From Erythrobacter sanguineus (GTDB lineage: Bacteria; Pseudomonadota; Alphaproteobacteria; Sphingomonadales; Sphingomonadaceae), in assembly GCA_945878845.1 (NCBI GenBank), contig CAMCUB010000001.1, positions 1 through 64,000 of the forward strand: 64,000 nucleotides of DNA, read 5' to 3'. The notes under the pieces were generated by a model. The model was not told the DNA's origin. It saw nothing but the letters and a program-made list of their open reading frames with translations, and did not search any database. Below are positions 15,346-24,097 of this stretch, one piece after another; position 1 is the first letter of the stretch, and each line of letters begins with the position of its first letter. The position numbers and the translations under genes were made by a program.

Positions 15346-15897
15346 ATGCTGTTCTGGCTGTTTGTTGCGGGCGGGTTTGCGCTGCTGCTGATCGCGATCG
15401 GCGTCTACAACAATCTCGTCGGCCTCAGGCAGAGCGTGCGGCAAGGGGTCGCCGATATCGATGCCCAGCTGCGCCAGCGGCATGATCTTATCCCCAATCT
15501 GGTCGAGACCGTGAAAGGCTATGCCGGACACGAAGCGGCGACGCTCGAAGCGGTGATCGCGGCGCGCAATGCCGCTGCCAGCGGTGCGCCGTCTTCGGGG
15601 GGCGAGCAGCAATTGAAATCCGCGCTCGGCAATCTGCTGGCGCTGGGCGAGGCCTATCCCGATCTCAAGGCCTCGGCCAACTTCCAGTCGCTCCAGGGCG
15701 AACTTGCCGATGTCGAGGACAAGCTCGCCGCCGCCCGCCGCGCCCTGAACGCTGCGACCGCGCGCTTCAACGCCGCGCGCGAATCCTTCCCGGCGGTGCT
15801 GTTTGCCGGAATGCTCGGGTTTGCCGAGGCGGACTTCCACCGCCTCGATGCGAGCGAGCAGGGGACGGTCGATCAGGTGCCGCGGATCGGCTTCTGA
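15346..15897 (+). CDS. lemA: LemA family protein
   Basis: A 183-residue LemA protein: one N-terminal membrane helix (FWLFVAGGFALLLIAIGVY), then the helical-bundle domain with the family signature NNLVGLRQSVRQGVADIDAQ, LRQRHDLIPNLVETVKGYAGHE and NFQSLQGELADVEDKLAAARR. The helix would place the bundle outside the inner membrane. The start is ATG 15346 or TTG 15340, both behind a G-rich site (AAAGGGGGG); the longer frame from 15271 overlaps the divergent gene. Function is not established for the family. Confidence 0.87.
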   Translation: MLFWLFVAGGFALLLIAIGVYNNLVGLRQSVRQGVADIDAQLRQRHDLIPNLVETVKGYAGHEAATLEAVIAARNAAASGAPSSGGEQQLKSALGNLLALGEAYPDLKASANFQSLQGELADVEDKLAAARRALNAATARFNAARESFPAVLFAGMLGFAEADFHRLDASEQGTVDQVPRIGF

Positions 15898-16147
15898 TTC
15901 GGCTCCAAAACGGCGGCAAAACGGCGCCAATCCGGGGGTTTCTGGTCACATTCCGGTCGCGTTCCGGCGGCGAGCCGGGCGATGTCTTCAAAAAGTAACA
16001 TTTCGCTGGCGCGGGGTGCATTTTTCATTTGCATTCCCCCCCCAAAGCCCTAGATGCGCCCTTCCGCTGCCCCAAGGGGACTTCCAAACCGCAAGGCAGC
16101 TTGTCGTTTTATGGTTTTTCAAAAAGCCGTTTTGGGGGTCCCTTGAG
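15898..16147 (+). promoter_or_regulatory. Ornithine decarboxylase leader, candidate for the alphaproteobacterial speF RNA motif
   Basis: A 250-nt leader without a gene precedes ornithine decarboxylase. It contains several short complementary pairs: CCCC-AA-GGGG at 16072, CAAG-GCAG-CTTG at 16099, AAACC (16088) with GGTTT (16111), and a small hairpin GGTTTTTCAAAAAGCC just before the coding region. A conserved structured RNA (speF motif) is known upstream of such decarboxylases in alphaproteobacteria. I cannot verify its consensus here, so this is a position-based proposal. Confidence 0.3.
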
Positions 16148-17353
16148 TTGCACATCTATCCTGACGCACTGGCTGTAGTCCGCGACCTTCGTCCGGACGA
16201 ACCCGTCATCCTCAACCGCCCGCACGCCGCGCGGCGCGCCGCCCGTTTCTTCGTCGAGAAGTTTCCGGGCAAAGTGCTCTATGCGGTCAAGGCCAATCCC
16301 GCGCCCGATCTGATCGAGGTGCTGTGGAGCGCTGGTGTCACCCACTATGACGTCGCCTCGATCACCGAGGTGCGGCTGGTGCGCGGCATTCTGCCGGACG
16401 CGGTGCTGTGCTTCATGCACCCGGTGAAGACCCCGGCAGCGATCGCGGAAGCCTATTTCGATCACGGCGTGCGCACCTTCAGCCTCGACACTGTCGAGGA
16501 GCTGGAGAAGATCGTCGCCGCTTGCACCGACCCCGCGACCGGCGAGGCTCCGCGCGACCTGCGTCTGTGCGTGCGGCTGCGCGTGTCGAGCGAGTATTCG
16601 GAGCTTTCGCTGGCGAGCAAGTTCGGCTGCGACCTCATCGAAGGCCCGCAGCTGCTCCAGCAGGCCCGCCAGCATTGCGACTGGCTGGGCGTGTGCTTCC
16701 ACGTCGGCAGCCAGGCGATGACCCCGTTTGCCTTCGTCCAGGCATTGGACCGCACCCGTGCGGCGATTGCCGAGGCGTCGGTGGTGATCGACATGATCGA
16801 TGTCGGCGGGGGCTTCCCGAGCTCGTACCCGGGCCTCGAACCGCCGCCGATGGAAGATTACTTCGCGATCATCGCCAAGCATTTCGAAAGCCTGCCGATC
16901 GCCTACAACGCCGAGCTGTGGTGCGAACCCGGCCGCGCGCTGTCGGCCGAGTATTCCTCGATGATCGTGCAGGTCAACAAGCGCCGCGACGAGGAGCTCT
17001 ACATCAACGACGGCGCCTACGGTGCCCTCTATGATGCCGCCCACGTCGCGTGGCGTTTCCCGGTGCGCGCGCTGGAAGACGACCTGATCGAGGAAGACGA
17101 GGACTTCGCCTTCTACGGGCCGACCTGCGATGATGCCGATTACATGAAGGGCCCCTTCAAGCTGCCCGGCGACATTCAGGCGGGCGACTATATCGAGATC
17201 GGGATGCTCGGCGCTTACGGCGCGGCGATGAAGACCGGCTTCAACGGCTACGGCAATGCCCGGGTCGTCACCGTGCAGGACGAGCCGATGATGAGCCTGT
17301 TCAACGGCACCCGCGTGCGCGAAGCGACCGACAACGTGGTGAGCCTGCGCTGA
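16148..17353 (+). CDS. Ornithine decarboxylase (PLP, alanine racemase fold)
   Basis: A 401-residue group IV decarboxylase that makes putrescine from ornithine, feeding the carboxyspermidine enzymes encoded upstream. The PLP lysine is in LYAVKANPAPDLIEVL; further signatures are HYDVASITEV, CFHVGSQAM, DVGGGFPSSYPG, ELWCEPGRALSAEYSS and the catalytic GPTCDDADYM. The start is taken as TTG 16148 (HIYPDALAVVRDL follows) because no in-frame ATG lies near and family members begin here. The open frame continues upstream to 15803, through lemA, without support. A related lysine/ornithine dual activity cannot be excluded. Confidence 0.9.
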   Translation: MHIYPDALAVVRDLRPDEPVILNRPHAARRAARFFVEKFPGKVLYAVKANPAPDLIEVLWSAGVTHYDVASITEVRLVRGILPDAVLCFMHPVKTPAAIAEAYFDHGVRTFSLDTVEELEKIVAACTDPATGEAPRDLRLCVRLRVSSEYSELSLASKFGCDLIEGPQLLQQARQHCDWLGVCFHVGSQAMTPFAFVQALDRTRAAIAEASVVIDMIDVGGGFPSSYPGLEPPPMEDYFAIIAKHFESLPIAYNAELWCEPGRALSAEYSSMIVQVNKRRDEELYINDGAYGALYDAAHVAWRFPVRALEDDLIEEDEDFAFYGPTCDDADYMKGPFKLPGDIQAGDYIEIGMLGAYGAAMKTGFNGYGNARVVTVQDEPMMSLFNGTRVREATDNVVSLR

Positions 17354-17401
17354 GTCCTAAGGCCGCCGCCCGCCAAGAAGGCGGTGCGGCGGCCCTTCGC
17401 T

Positions 17402-18538
17402 TCACTTGCGGAATTCGACCTTGGTCGATCCGCTCACCATCAGCGCCAGCCGTGCCGCGTCCCAGTTGGTCAGACGCACACAACCATTGCTCTGCGCCCG
17501 GCCGATCGTCTCGGGGGAAGGCGTGCCGTGGATGCCGTAGTGATCCTTGGTCAGATCGATCCAGACCACGCCGACCGGGCCATTGGGGCCGGGCGGCAGT
17601 TGCTGCTCAGCGGCGTCGTCGGGCGCGCCGCGCAGCAGCGTGGGGTCATAGGCGTAGGTCGGGTTGTAGGCCTTGCCCTTGATGCCCCAATCGCCGATCG
17701 GCAGCGGATCATGGCGCGAACCGGTCGTGACGGTGAATATTGCCACCAGCTTGTCGTTGGAATCGAAGGCCTTGAGCCAGCCTTCCGATTCGTCGACCAC
17801 GATCCGCGCGACCTCGGGCTGATCGGTCCCGACGCCGAGCGACCGCAGGGTTTCGAGCCAGTGGCTGTCGTCGATCGTGGCTGCATCGATCCGGTCCGCG
17901 CCGATATTGGGAACCCGGATCTGCTGACCGGGCGCAAAGGTGGGGGGAGCCGGGGTAGCCGCTGCGGGGCCAGCTGCCGCGCCGCGTGCCCCGGCTGGCC
18001 GACCGCCGGGATTGAGCTGCGCGAGCACCTCGGGCGTGGTGTGGAACCGCTCCGCAAGCTTTTCGGCGAGGCTTTCGTAACCCAGCCCGTCAAGCTTGGC
18101 CTGTTCGGCCGGGCTTGTCGGAAGGCTGACGAAGGCGATCCGGCCCCATTCCTCGGGGATGGTGACCACGCGGGTTGCGGGAATGGCGTCCCACTGCGAC
18201 AGAGCGCTGCGGGTCTGTTCGTCCAAGGTGCCGGTGACAGGCAGGGCGCGCGCCTCTTGAAAGCCCTTGACGGCGTTGGCCAGCGAAGCGCCTTCCTTGC
18301 CGTCGATCACGCCGGGCGCGAAGCCGAGCCTTTCGAGCACGACCTGCATCTGCATGACCGGACGCTGCTCTGGATCGGCGATGGTCGGGCCGGAGGGCGC
18401 AGCATCATTGGAGGCCAGTTGATCGGCGCCGCTCGGAGCGCTGGCCGGCGGGAGGGTTCCGCCTTGCTGTTCTGCCTCCTGGTTGCACGCGCTCACAAGG
18501 AGGCAAAGGGGAGCAAAGGCGGCAAGGGAAAGGCGCAT
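17402..18538 (-). CDS. L,D-transpeptidase lipoprotein with peptidoglycan-binding domain
   Basis: A 378-residue secreted enzyme. It has a lipoprotein signal (PLCLLVSAC), a low-complexity linker, a PG-binding-1-type region (QVVLERLGFAPGVIDGKEGASL), a long Ala/Pro-rich spacer, and a C-terminal YkuD catalytic domain with the motif HGTPSPETIGRAQSNGCVRL, where the Cys is catalytic and His is the first residue. Such enzymes form 3-3 cross-links or attach proteins to peptidoglycan. ATG 18538 has GAAGGAACC upstream; the longer frame to 18625 does not look like signal sequence. It is probably monocistronic. Confidence 0.87.
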   Translation of the reverse strand: MRLSLAAFAPLCLLVSACNQEAEQQGGTLPPASAPSGADQLASNDAAPSGPTIADPEQRPVMQMQVVLERLGFAPGVIDGKEGASLANAVKGFQEARALPVTGTLDEQTRSALSQWDAIPATRVVTIPEEWGRIAFVSLPTSPAEQAKLDGLGYESLAEKLAERFHTTPEVLAQLNPGGRPAGARGAAAGPAAATPAPPTFAPGQQIRVPNIGADRIDAATIDDSHWLETLRSLGVGTDQPEVARIVVDESEGWLKAFDSNDKLVAIFTVTTGSRHDPLPIGDWGIKGKAYNPTYAYDPTLLRGAPDDAAEQQLPPGPNGPVGVVWIDLTKDHYGIHGTPSPETIGRAQSNGCVRLTNWDAARLALMVSGSTKVEFRK

Positions 18539-18643
18539 CGAGGTTCCTTCGAATGATGAGGTATTGCCGCCGGTCGCGCAGACACAGCGAACGGCGCGGG
18601 AGCAATGCCCCCGCGCCGGTATCACGGATCACGAATGCTCTGT

Positions 18644-19162
18644 TCAGAGCCGCACTTCGGCGACCTTGTCCTTGTAGTCCTGCTTGGGGGCGATCCCGAT
18701 CAGCATCTTGATGCCTGCGACCAGCGAGGAGGCGTCGATCCAGATCTCGGCATCTTCGGGATCGAGGCGGATGAGCGCGATCCTGGGGTCATCGTTGCCT
18801 TCGTACGAGGCCGCGACGAAGCGGTTCCAGAGCCGGTCGATGGTCGCGCTGTCACGGGTGGTGGTGAGTGTCCCGTGGACGGTCGCCCACACATCGTGGC
18901 CCTTGGAGGCGAAGTGCGCCATCGCACGCGGGGTCTCGCCTGCCAGTTCACTCTGCTGGACCGAGCGGTAGAGGCTATTCTCGGTGGAGGTGAAGAACCA
19001 GACTGGGCCCTTGTATTCGCCCTCGTCGAACAGCTCGTCCTCAAGCTGCGCGGTCATCGGACGGGCGTGGCCGTCCTCGCCCTCGGCCAGGCCGAGGAAC
19101 ATCGTCCTGTCGCTTTTCAGTGCCTTCCAGAATTTCGAACGGATCTCCGCGTCGGTCGCCAT
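18644..19162 (-). CDS. Pyridoxamine 5'-phosphate oxidase-related general stress protein
   Basis: A 172-residue protein of the FMN-binding split-barrel (PPOX) type, general stress protein 26 subgroup: FWKALKSDRTMFLGL, ARPMTAQL, GPVWFFTSTENSLY and VWATVHGTL. These bind flavin or related cofactors; the physiological substrate is unknown. ATG 19162 (MATDAE) was chosen over 19186. It stands alone between the transpeptidase gene and a structured intergenic element. Confidence 0.8.
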   Translation of the reverse strand: MATDAEIRSKFWKALKSDRTMFLGLAEGEDGHARPMTAQLEDELFDEGEYKGPVWFFTSTENSLYRSVQQSELAGETPRAMAHFASKGHDVWATVHGTLTTTRDSATIDRLWNRFVAASYEGNDDPRIALIRLDPEDAEIWIDASSLVAGIKMLIGIAPKQDYKDKVAEVRL

Positions 19163-19220
19163 GCCTGTCTCCTGTATTGGGGACACGCGCTAGCGCCGAC
19201 GCGGGAGAATTGTTCCGTAT

Positions 19221-19316
19221 CTGGAGCGGTCGATCCGATTGCATCGGACCAACCGCTCCAGGTTTCTGATGCCGCGTTTTCCGGGCCGCCGGGTGTGCCA
19301 CCCGGCTTGAAAACGC
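19221..19316. repeat. Two consecutive long palindromes between genes
   Basis: The first hairpin spans 19221-19261: 19-nt arms starting CTGGAGCGGT, 17 of 19 paired, with a 3-nt loop TGC. The second spans 19274-19316: an outer stem GCGTTTTC/GAAAACGC and an inner stem CCGGGTG-TGC-CACCCGG. The second abuts the thiolase stop and may act as its terminator, though no T run follows. The pair looks like a dispersed intergenic palindrome. Confidence 0.6.
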
Positions 19317-19317
19317 T

Positions 19318-20499
19318 TTAGAAGACTTCGAAGAGACCAGCCGCGCCCATGCCGCCGCCAATGCACATGGTGACGACCACATACTTCGCGCCGCGGCGCT
19401 TGCCTTCGATCAGCGCGTGGCCGGTGCAGCGCGCGCCGGTCATGCCGTAGGGGTGGCCGATCGAGATCGAGCCGCCGCTGACGTTGAGGATGTCGTTATC
19501 GATGCCGAGCGTGTCGCGGCAGTAGAGCACCTGCACCGCGAAGGCCTCGTTGAGCTCCCACAGCCCGATGTCGTCCATCTTGAGGCCGGTCGCCTTGAGC
19601 AGCTTGGGGATCGCGAAGACCGGGCCGATGCCCATTTCGTCAGGCTCGGTGCCCGCGACCGCCATGCCGACATAGCGGCCGAGCGGCTGGAGCCCGCGCT
19701 GTTCGGCGATCTTGGCTTCCATCAGCACGCTGGCCGAGGAGCCGTCCGACAGCTGCGAGGCGTTGCCCGCGGTGATGCACATGCCGGGGCCCATCACCGG
19801 ATTGAGGCTCTGGAGGCCTTCGAGGGTGGTCTCGGGCCGGTTGCCTTCGTCCTTGGCGACGGTGATTTCCTTCTGCGAGACTTCCTTGGTCTCCTTGTCG
19901 ACCACGTTCATGGTGACAGTGACGGGAACGATCTCGGCATCAAGGCGACCTTCGGCCTGCGCGGCGGCGGTGCGCATCTGCGACTGGAAGGCGTATTCGT
20001 CCTGCGCCTCGCGGCTGATGTTGTAGCGCTTGGCGACCGTCTCGGCGGTGCCGAGCATCGGCATGTAGACGTCCTTGTGCATCGCGATCAGCGAGCGGTC
20101 GGGCGAGACGCGCATCTCGGGGGTCTGGACCATCGAGATCGAGTCCTGACCGCCGCCGACGACGATATCCATGTTGTCGACGATGATCTGCTTGGCCGCG
20201 GTCGAAATCGCCATCAGGCCCGAGGAGCACTGGCGGTCGATGGTCTGGGCCGAGACAGTCACCGGGCAACCGGCGCGCAGCGCGACCTGGCGGCCGATAT
20301 TGCCGGCCTGCGTGCCCTGCGTGAGGACGGTGCCCCAGACCACGTCGTCGATCTGGCCGGCTTCGATCCCGGCACGCTCGATGGCGGGGGCGAGCGACAA
20401 TGCGCCCAGAGTGGCGCCCGGCGTGGCGTTGAAGGCGCCCTTGTAGGCGCGGCCGATGGGGGTGCGGGCGGTGGAGACGATAACGGCGTCACGTGCCAT
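19318..20499 (-). CDS. Acetyl-CoA C-acyltransferase (thiolase)
   Basis: A 393-residue thiolase. The nucleophilic Cys is in [13 protein letters not shown] (near residue 90), the second-site motifs are NEAFAVQVL and [16 protein letters not shown] with the catalytic His, and the second catalytic Cys is in [10 protein letters not shown]. It cleaves 3-ketoacyl-CoA in beta-oxidation or runs in the biosynthetic direction. The usual GGxIAxGHP is GGSISIGHP here, a mild variation. A MaoC-type hydratase gene precedes it by 97 nt on the same strand, which fits acyl-CoA metabolism. Confidence 0.9.
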   Translation of the reverse strand: MARDAVIVSTARTPIGRAYKGAFNATPGATLGALSLAPAIERAGIEAGQIDDVVWGTVLTQGTQAGNIGRQVALRAGCPVTVSAQTIDRQCSSGLMAISTAAKQIIVDNMDIVVGGGQDSISMVQTPEMRVSPDRSLIAMHKDVYMPMLGTAETVAKRYNISREAQDEYAFQSQMRTAAAQAEGRLDAEIVPVTVTMNVVDKETKEVSQKEITVAKDEGNRPETTLEGLQSLNPVMGPGMCITAGNASQLSDGSSASVLMEAKIAEQRGLQPLGRYVGMAVAGTEPDEMGIGPVFAIPKLLKATGLKMDDIGLWELNEAFAVQVLYCRDTLGIDNDILNVSGGSISIGHPYGMTGARCTGHALIEGKRRGAKYVVVTMCIGGGMGAAGLFEVF

Positions 20500-20596
20500 G
20501 ATGGGGGTATCCTTGCTGTGGGGGGGCGGGGCTCCCGCGCGCAGGCGGGAGCCTCATTCTGTCAGAGGTGGGCGGGGCCGGGTATGGCCCGCTGCC

Positions 20597-21046
20597 TCAC
20601 ACGAAGTATTGCGTGATCCACTCGCAGATCAGCGCGGGCTTTTCCTCGCCCTCGATCTCGATCGTGATCTCGCAGGTCTGCTGCCACTGACCGGGGCGCT
20701 TCTCGACCATTTCGGTGAGCTTCCAGACGCCGCGGATGCGCTTGCCGGCGCGGACCGGAGCGATGAAGCGGGTCTTGTTGCCGCCGTAGTTGACGCCCAT
20801 CTTCACCCCGTCGATGCGCGGCGCGCCGCCCTGGGCGCCGAGATAGGGGATCATCGAGAGCGTCAGGAAGCCATGCGCGATGGTCCCGCCGAAGGGGGTC
20901 ATCTTCGCCATCTCTTCGTTGACGTGGATGAACTGGTGGTCACCGGTCGCCTCGGCGAACTGGTTGATGCGTTCCTGGCTCATCTCGGCCCATTCGCTGG
21001 TGCCGATCACTTCGCCGACCTTGGCGGCCAATTCCTGCGGGTTCAT
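20597..21046 (-). CDS. MaoC-family (R)-specific enoyl-CoA hydratase
   Basis: A 149-residue single hot-dog-domain protein. It carries the hydratase 2 motif: INQFAEATGDHQFIHVNEE followed by GGTIAHGFLTLSMIP, with catalytic Asp and His in the first block. It hydrates trans-2-enoyl-CoA to (R)-3-hydroxyacyl-CoA, or a related branched or aromatic acyl-CoA. ATG 21046 is preceded by AGAGGAGGAG, which excludes the longer frame to 21142. It is upstream of the thiolase on the same strand. Confidence 0.87.
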   Translation of the reverse strand: MNPQELAAKVGEVIGTSEWAEMSQERINQFAEATGDHQFIHVNEEMAKMTPFGGTIAHGFLTLSMIPYLGAQGGAPRIDGVKMGVNYGGNKTRFIAPVRAGKRIRGVWKLTEMVEKRPGQWQQTCEITIEIEGEEKPALICEWITQYFV

Positions 21047-21151
21047 CAGGGCTCCTCCTCTTTTGTGCGGGGCTGCCCGATCCGGGGCTGCCATCGCTAG
21101 CCTTGCGCCGGGCTTCATGGCGCAAGCGAGGGGGGAGCGCAACGCTGACAG

Positions 21152-22534
21152 CTATGCCGCTACGGCACCGCGCATCTGGCCTGCGACCGCGGCCTTGCGG
21201 GCAGCGCTGCGCTCCAGCAGCCCGCGCGCCGAATCGATCCGCTGGCAATAGGTGTTGAGGCCGATCTGCAAGCTCACCAGCATCAGCATCACCGGCTGAT
21301 AGGCGATCCCCTGGAACAGCGCGCCGACAATGTAGATCACCGTCCCCATCTGCAGCGCGGCGGCGAGCGGCGCGATCCAGCGGGTCGTCTCGTCCTCGGA
21401 CTTTTTCCAGCGGCGCTGGATCCGTTCCATCTGCCACAGGCCCGTGAGGTGCAGCAGCACCCAGGTGATCAGCCCCGGCCAGCCCTGCTCTCCGAGCATC
21501 TCGAACACCGAGGAGTGATAGGCCCGCGCCTTGTCTTCGACCTCCTGATAGGTGACCGTGGTGGTGTTTCCGTCGGTCTTCTTGACCGGCATGGTGTAGG
21601 TGAACTTGTTGGAGCGATAGGCATCGAACCCGCCGCCCAGCGGCTTGGTCTCGACATAGTCGAGCGTCCAGCGCCACACGGCCACGCGGGTCGAGGCGCT
21701 TTCGTCGCCGCCCGGCTCGGCGATGGTCGCCATGCGCTCGTAATAGGATTGCGGCAGGAAGGGCAGGGCAGTGAGCCCCAGCACGCCGGCCCCGGCGATG
21801 AACAGGATGCGCTGCTTGGAGTAGCGCAGCAGCAGCACCGCCAACGCGGCAATGCAAAGGAGGCCCGTGCGCGCTTCGGTGCCGATCGGCACCAGCAGCG
21901 CAGAAAAGGTCAGCGCGGCGGCGAAGGCCGTCACCGTCCAGTGCTTGGGGAAGACCGTGCCGTGCTTGACGAACCACCACTGCAGCGGGATCAGCCCGAT
22001 CGCCACTGTTGCGAGGGTCGAGCTTTCGTAGATGCCCGAGTTGTCGTCGACGAAGAAATTGAGCTCGCCATAGCCGCCCCCGCCGGTCACCACCTTGAGG
22101 CCGGTGGCGATCACGATCATCGCCACGCTCAAGACCAGCGAGAACGCGAGGCCCTCGAGCCGGGCGCGGGTGGTAAGGGTTAGGGGGAGGAAGATCGCGA
22201 ACAGCAGCGCCTTCCACACCCAGGTCCACTTAGTCTGCGCATCGAGCGGGAAATCGGCGTTGGAGGTGGTCCACCAGCAATAGCCGAGCAGGCCCACCAT
22301 CAGCGCCTGCCGCAAGGTGAAGCGCGCGCCCTCCTTGCGGTCCAATGCCAGCCACCCGCCGAAGGCCGCGGCAAAGGCGATCAGCGACAGCGGCAGGGTG
22401 GTGATGATCGAATAGCCGATGCGCTGCGGCGCAAGGATGTCGATATAGACATAGAGCAGCACCCACAGGAACGGGCGCCTGAGGCCGAGCAGCATGGCAT
22501 AGGCAATGAAGGCGAGGAAGAAGAGGTCCTTCAC
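21152..22534 (-). CDS. O-antigen ligase-like membrane protein, exosortase-A-associated (DUF5935)
   Basis: A 460-residue integral membrane protein with about ten helices. The N-terminal segment (FLAFIAYAMLLGLRRPFLWVLLYVY, split by charged turns) is the DUF5935 part, and the middle has the O-antigen ligase/WzyE-like region with STRVAVWRWTLDYVETKPLGGG and the loop AYHSSVFEMLGEQGWPGL. This is the putative O-glycosylation ligase of exosortase-A (PEP-CTERM) polysaccharide systems. A glycosyltransferase of the same system follows divergently. It overlaps the small gene upstream by 4 nt. The enzymatic role is inferred from the family. Confidence 0.82.
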   Translation of the reverse strand: MKDLFFLAFIAYAMLLGLRRPFLWVLLYVYIDILAPQRIGYSIITTLPLSLIAFAAAFGGWLALDRKEGARFTLRQALMVGLLGYCWWTTSNADFPLDAQTKWTWVWKALLFAIFLPLTLTTRARLEGLAFSLVLSVAMIVIATGLKVVTGGGGYGELNFFVDDNSGIYESSTLATVAIGLIPLQWWFVKHGTVFPKHWTVTAFAAALTFSALLVPIGTEARTGLLCIAALAVLLLRYSKQRILFIAGAGVLGLTALPFLPQSYYERMATIAEPGGDESASTRVAVWRWTLDYVETKPLGGGFDAYRSNKFTYTMPVKKTDGNTTTVTYQEVEDKARAYHSSVFEMLGEQGWPGLITWVLLHLTGLWQMERIQRRWKKSEDETTRWIAPLAAALQMGTVIYIVGALFQGIAYQPVMLMLVSLQIGLNTYCQRIDSARGLLERSAARKAAVAGQMRGAVAA

Positions 22535-22746
22535 TGCGCGCTCTCGCCGGATTCTGCCACCTGCTCGCCGCGCGCGCGGCGCGCCTCGTTGCGGCCCAGC
22601 GCACTAGCGGCCTTGCGGTTGCCGGAGGTCTCGGACTTGATGCTATCGAGCAGCGGGTCAACATCCAGCCCCTCGCGCAGCACCAGCCGCATCATCGCGA
22701 CCGCGAGCAGGCCGTGGCCGACGGCAAGGGCGAAGGTGTCGATCAT
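22531..22746 (-). CDS. Small protein coupled to the polysaccharide ligase gene
   Basis: A 71-residue protein: one hydrophobic stretch (TFALAVGHGLLAVAMMRLVL) then a charged tail (GRNEARRARGEQ). It resembles the small proteins seen just before exosortase-A-associated ligases in sphingomonads, but I know no function. Its stop overlaps the ligase start by 4 nt (ATGA), so the pair is translationally coupled. Confidence 0.6.
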   Translation of the reverse strand: MIDTFALAVGHGLLAVAMMRLVLREGLDVDPLLDSIKSETSGNRKAASALGRNEARRARGEQVAESGESAQ

Positions 22747-22836
22747 CGGTCAGGCAGAATCCGCAAGGAACATGAGCAAGCCTTACGCCCAGCCAGTTGA
22801 CGCCGCGTTAAGCACGCCCGCGCTAGAGAACCGGCC

Positions 22837-24090
22837 ATGACCCGCGTCCTCCACGTCCTCGACCACTCGCTGCCGCTCCACAGCGGCTATACCTTCCGCA
22901 CGCGCGCGATCCTGAAGGCGCAAGCGGGGCACGGGCTCGAGGTGCGCGGGATCACCGGGCAGCGGCACAATCTCGAGGCGGCGGTGACGGCCCCATGCGA
23001 GGAAGCCGATGGGCTCACCTTCCACCGCACTTCCGGCACCCCCTCAGGCCCGCCACCGCTACGCGAACTGGGCGAGATCGAGGCGCTGACCGCGGCGATC
23101 ATCAAGCTCGCCGACGAATGGCGCCCCGATATCATCCACGCCCATTCGCCCGCCCTGTGCGGCGCGGCAGCCGAGCGCGCCGCGCGGGCGCTGGGCGTGC
23201 CCTATGTCTACGAGATCCGCGCCTTCTGGGAGGATGCCGCGGTCGGCAACCTGTCGGGCACCGAGGGCAATCTCAAATACCGCCTGACCCGCGCGCTCGA
23301 GACCAGCGTGGCGCGCGCGGCGGATGCGCTGTTCACCATTTGCCAAGGGCTTAGGCAAGATCTGGCCGCGCGTGGCATTCCCGAGGCGCGCATCAATGTC
23401 ATGCCCAACGGGGTCGATCTCGGCCTGTTCGGCGATCCGCCCCCGCGCGACGAGGCGCTGGCGGGTGAACTCGGCATCGCCCCGGGTGCTCCGGTGATCG
23501 GCTATATCGGCAGCTTCTATGCCTATGAGGGCGTCGATGATCTGATCGCTGCCATGCCGTTGCTGCTGCAATCGCACCCTGACGCGCGCCTGCTCTTGGT
23601 CGGGGCAGGGCCAATGGACGAAAGCTGGCGCGCGGCTGCCGCCGCGCTGCCCGAGCCCGAGGCCGTGATCTTCACCGGCCGCGTGCCGCACACCCAAGTG
23701 GAGCGCTATTATTCGCTGGTCGACGTGCTCGCCTATCCGAGGAAGGCCCAGCGCCTCACCGATCTGGTCACGCCCTTGAAGCCCTTGGAAGCCATGGTCC
23801 AGCGCCGCCTCGTCGCCGCATCAAGCGTTGGCGGGCACCGCGAGCTGATCACCGACGGCGACACCGGCACGCTCTTCGCACCCGATGATCCCGCCGCCTG
23901 CGCTGCCGCGCTCGCGCGCCTGCTCGACAATCGCGGCGAATGGGAGGCGATGAAAGCGCGCGCGGTCGATCACGTGCGCACCCGCCACGACTGGGCCGAG
24001 AACGCGCGGCGTTATCTTTCTGTTTACCATCTCTTGATAGCCCGAGGTCATACGGACGGCGCGCCGCGCGCTGTCGCACGAACGGGGTAA
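22837..24090 (+). CDS. Glycosyltransferase, exosortase-A-associated (GT4 family)
   Basis: A 417-residue GT-B fold glycosyltransferase. The N-terminus RVLHVLDHSLPLHSGYTFRT is characteristic of the exosortase-A-associated family (TIGR04063 type). The C-terminal donor domain has IGYIGSFYAYEGVDDLI, LLLVGAGPM and the GT4 region PLKPLEAMVQRRLVAASSVGGHRELI, where the E of the EX7E-like motif sits. It is expected at the cytoplasmic membrane, adding a sugar to an extracellular polysaccharide. It is divergent from the ligase gene and 7 nt before the next gene. Confidence 0.87.
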   Translation: MTRVLHVLDHSLPLHSGYTFRTRAILKAQAGHGLEVRGITGQRHNLEAAVTAPCEEADGLTFHRTSGTPSGPPPLRELGEIEALTAAIIKLADEWRPDIIHAHSPALCGAAAERAARALGVPYVYEIRAFWEDAAVGNLSGTEGNLKYRLTRALETSVARAADALFTICQGLRQDLAARGIPEARINVMPNGVDLGLFGDPPPRDEALAGELGIAPGAPVIGYIGSFYAYEGVDDLIAAMPLLLQSHPDARLLLVGAGPMDESWRAAAAALPEPEAVIFTGRVPHTQVERYYSLVDVLAYPRKAQRLTDLVTPLKPLEAMVQRRLVAASSVGGHRELITDGDTGTLFAPDDPAACAAALARLLDNRGEWEAMKARAVDHVRTRHDWAENARRYLSVYHLLIARGHTDGAPRAVARTG

Positions 24091-24097
24091 TCGTCAC

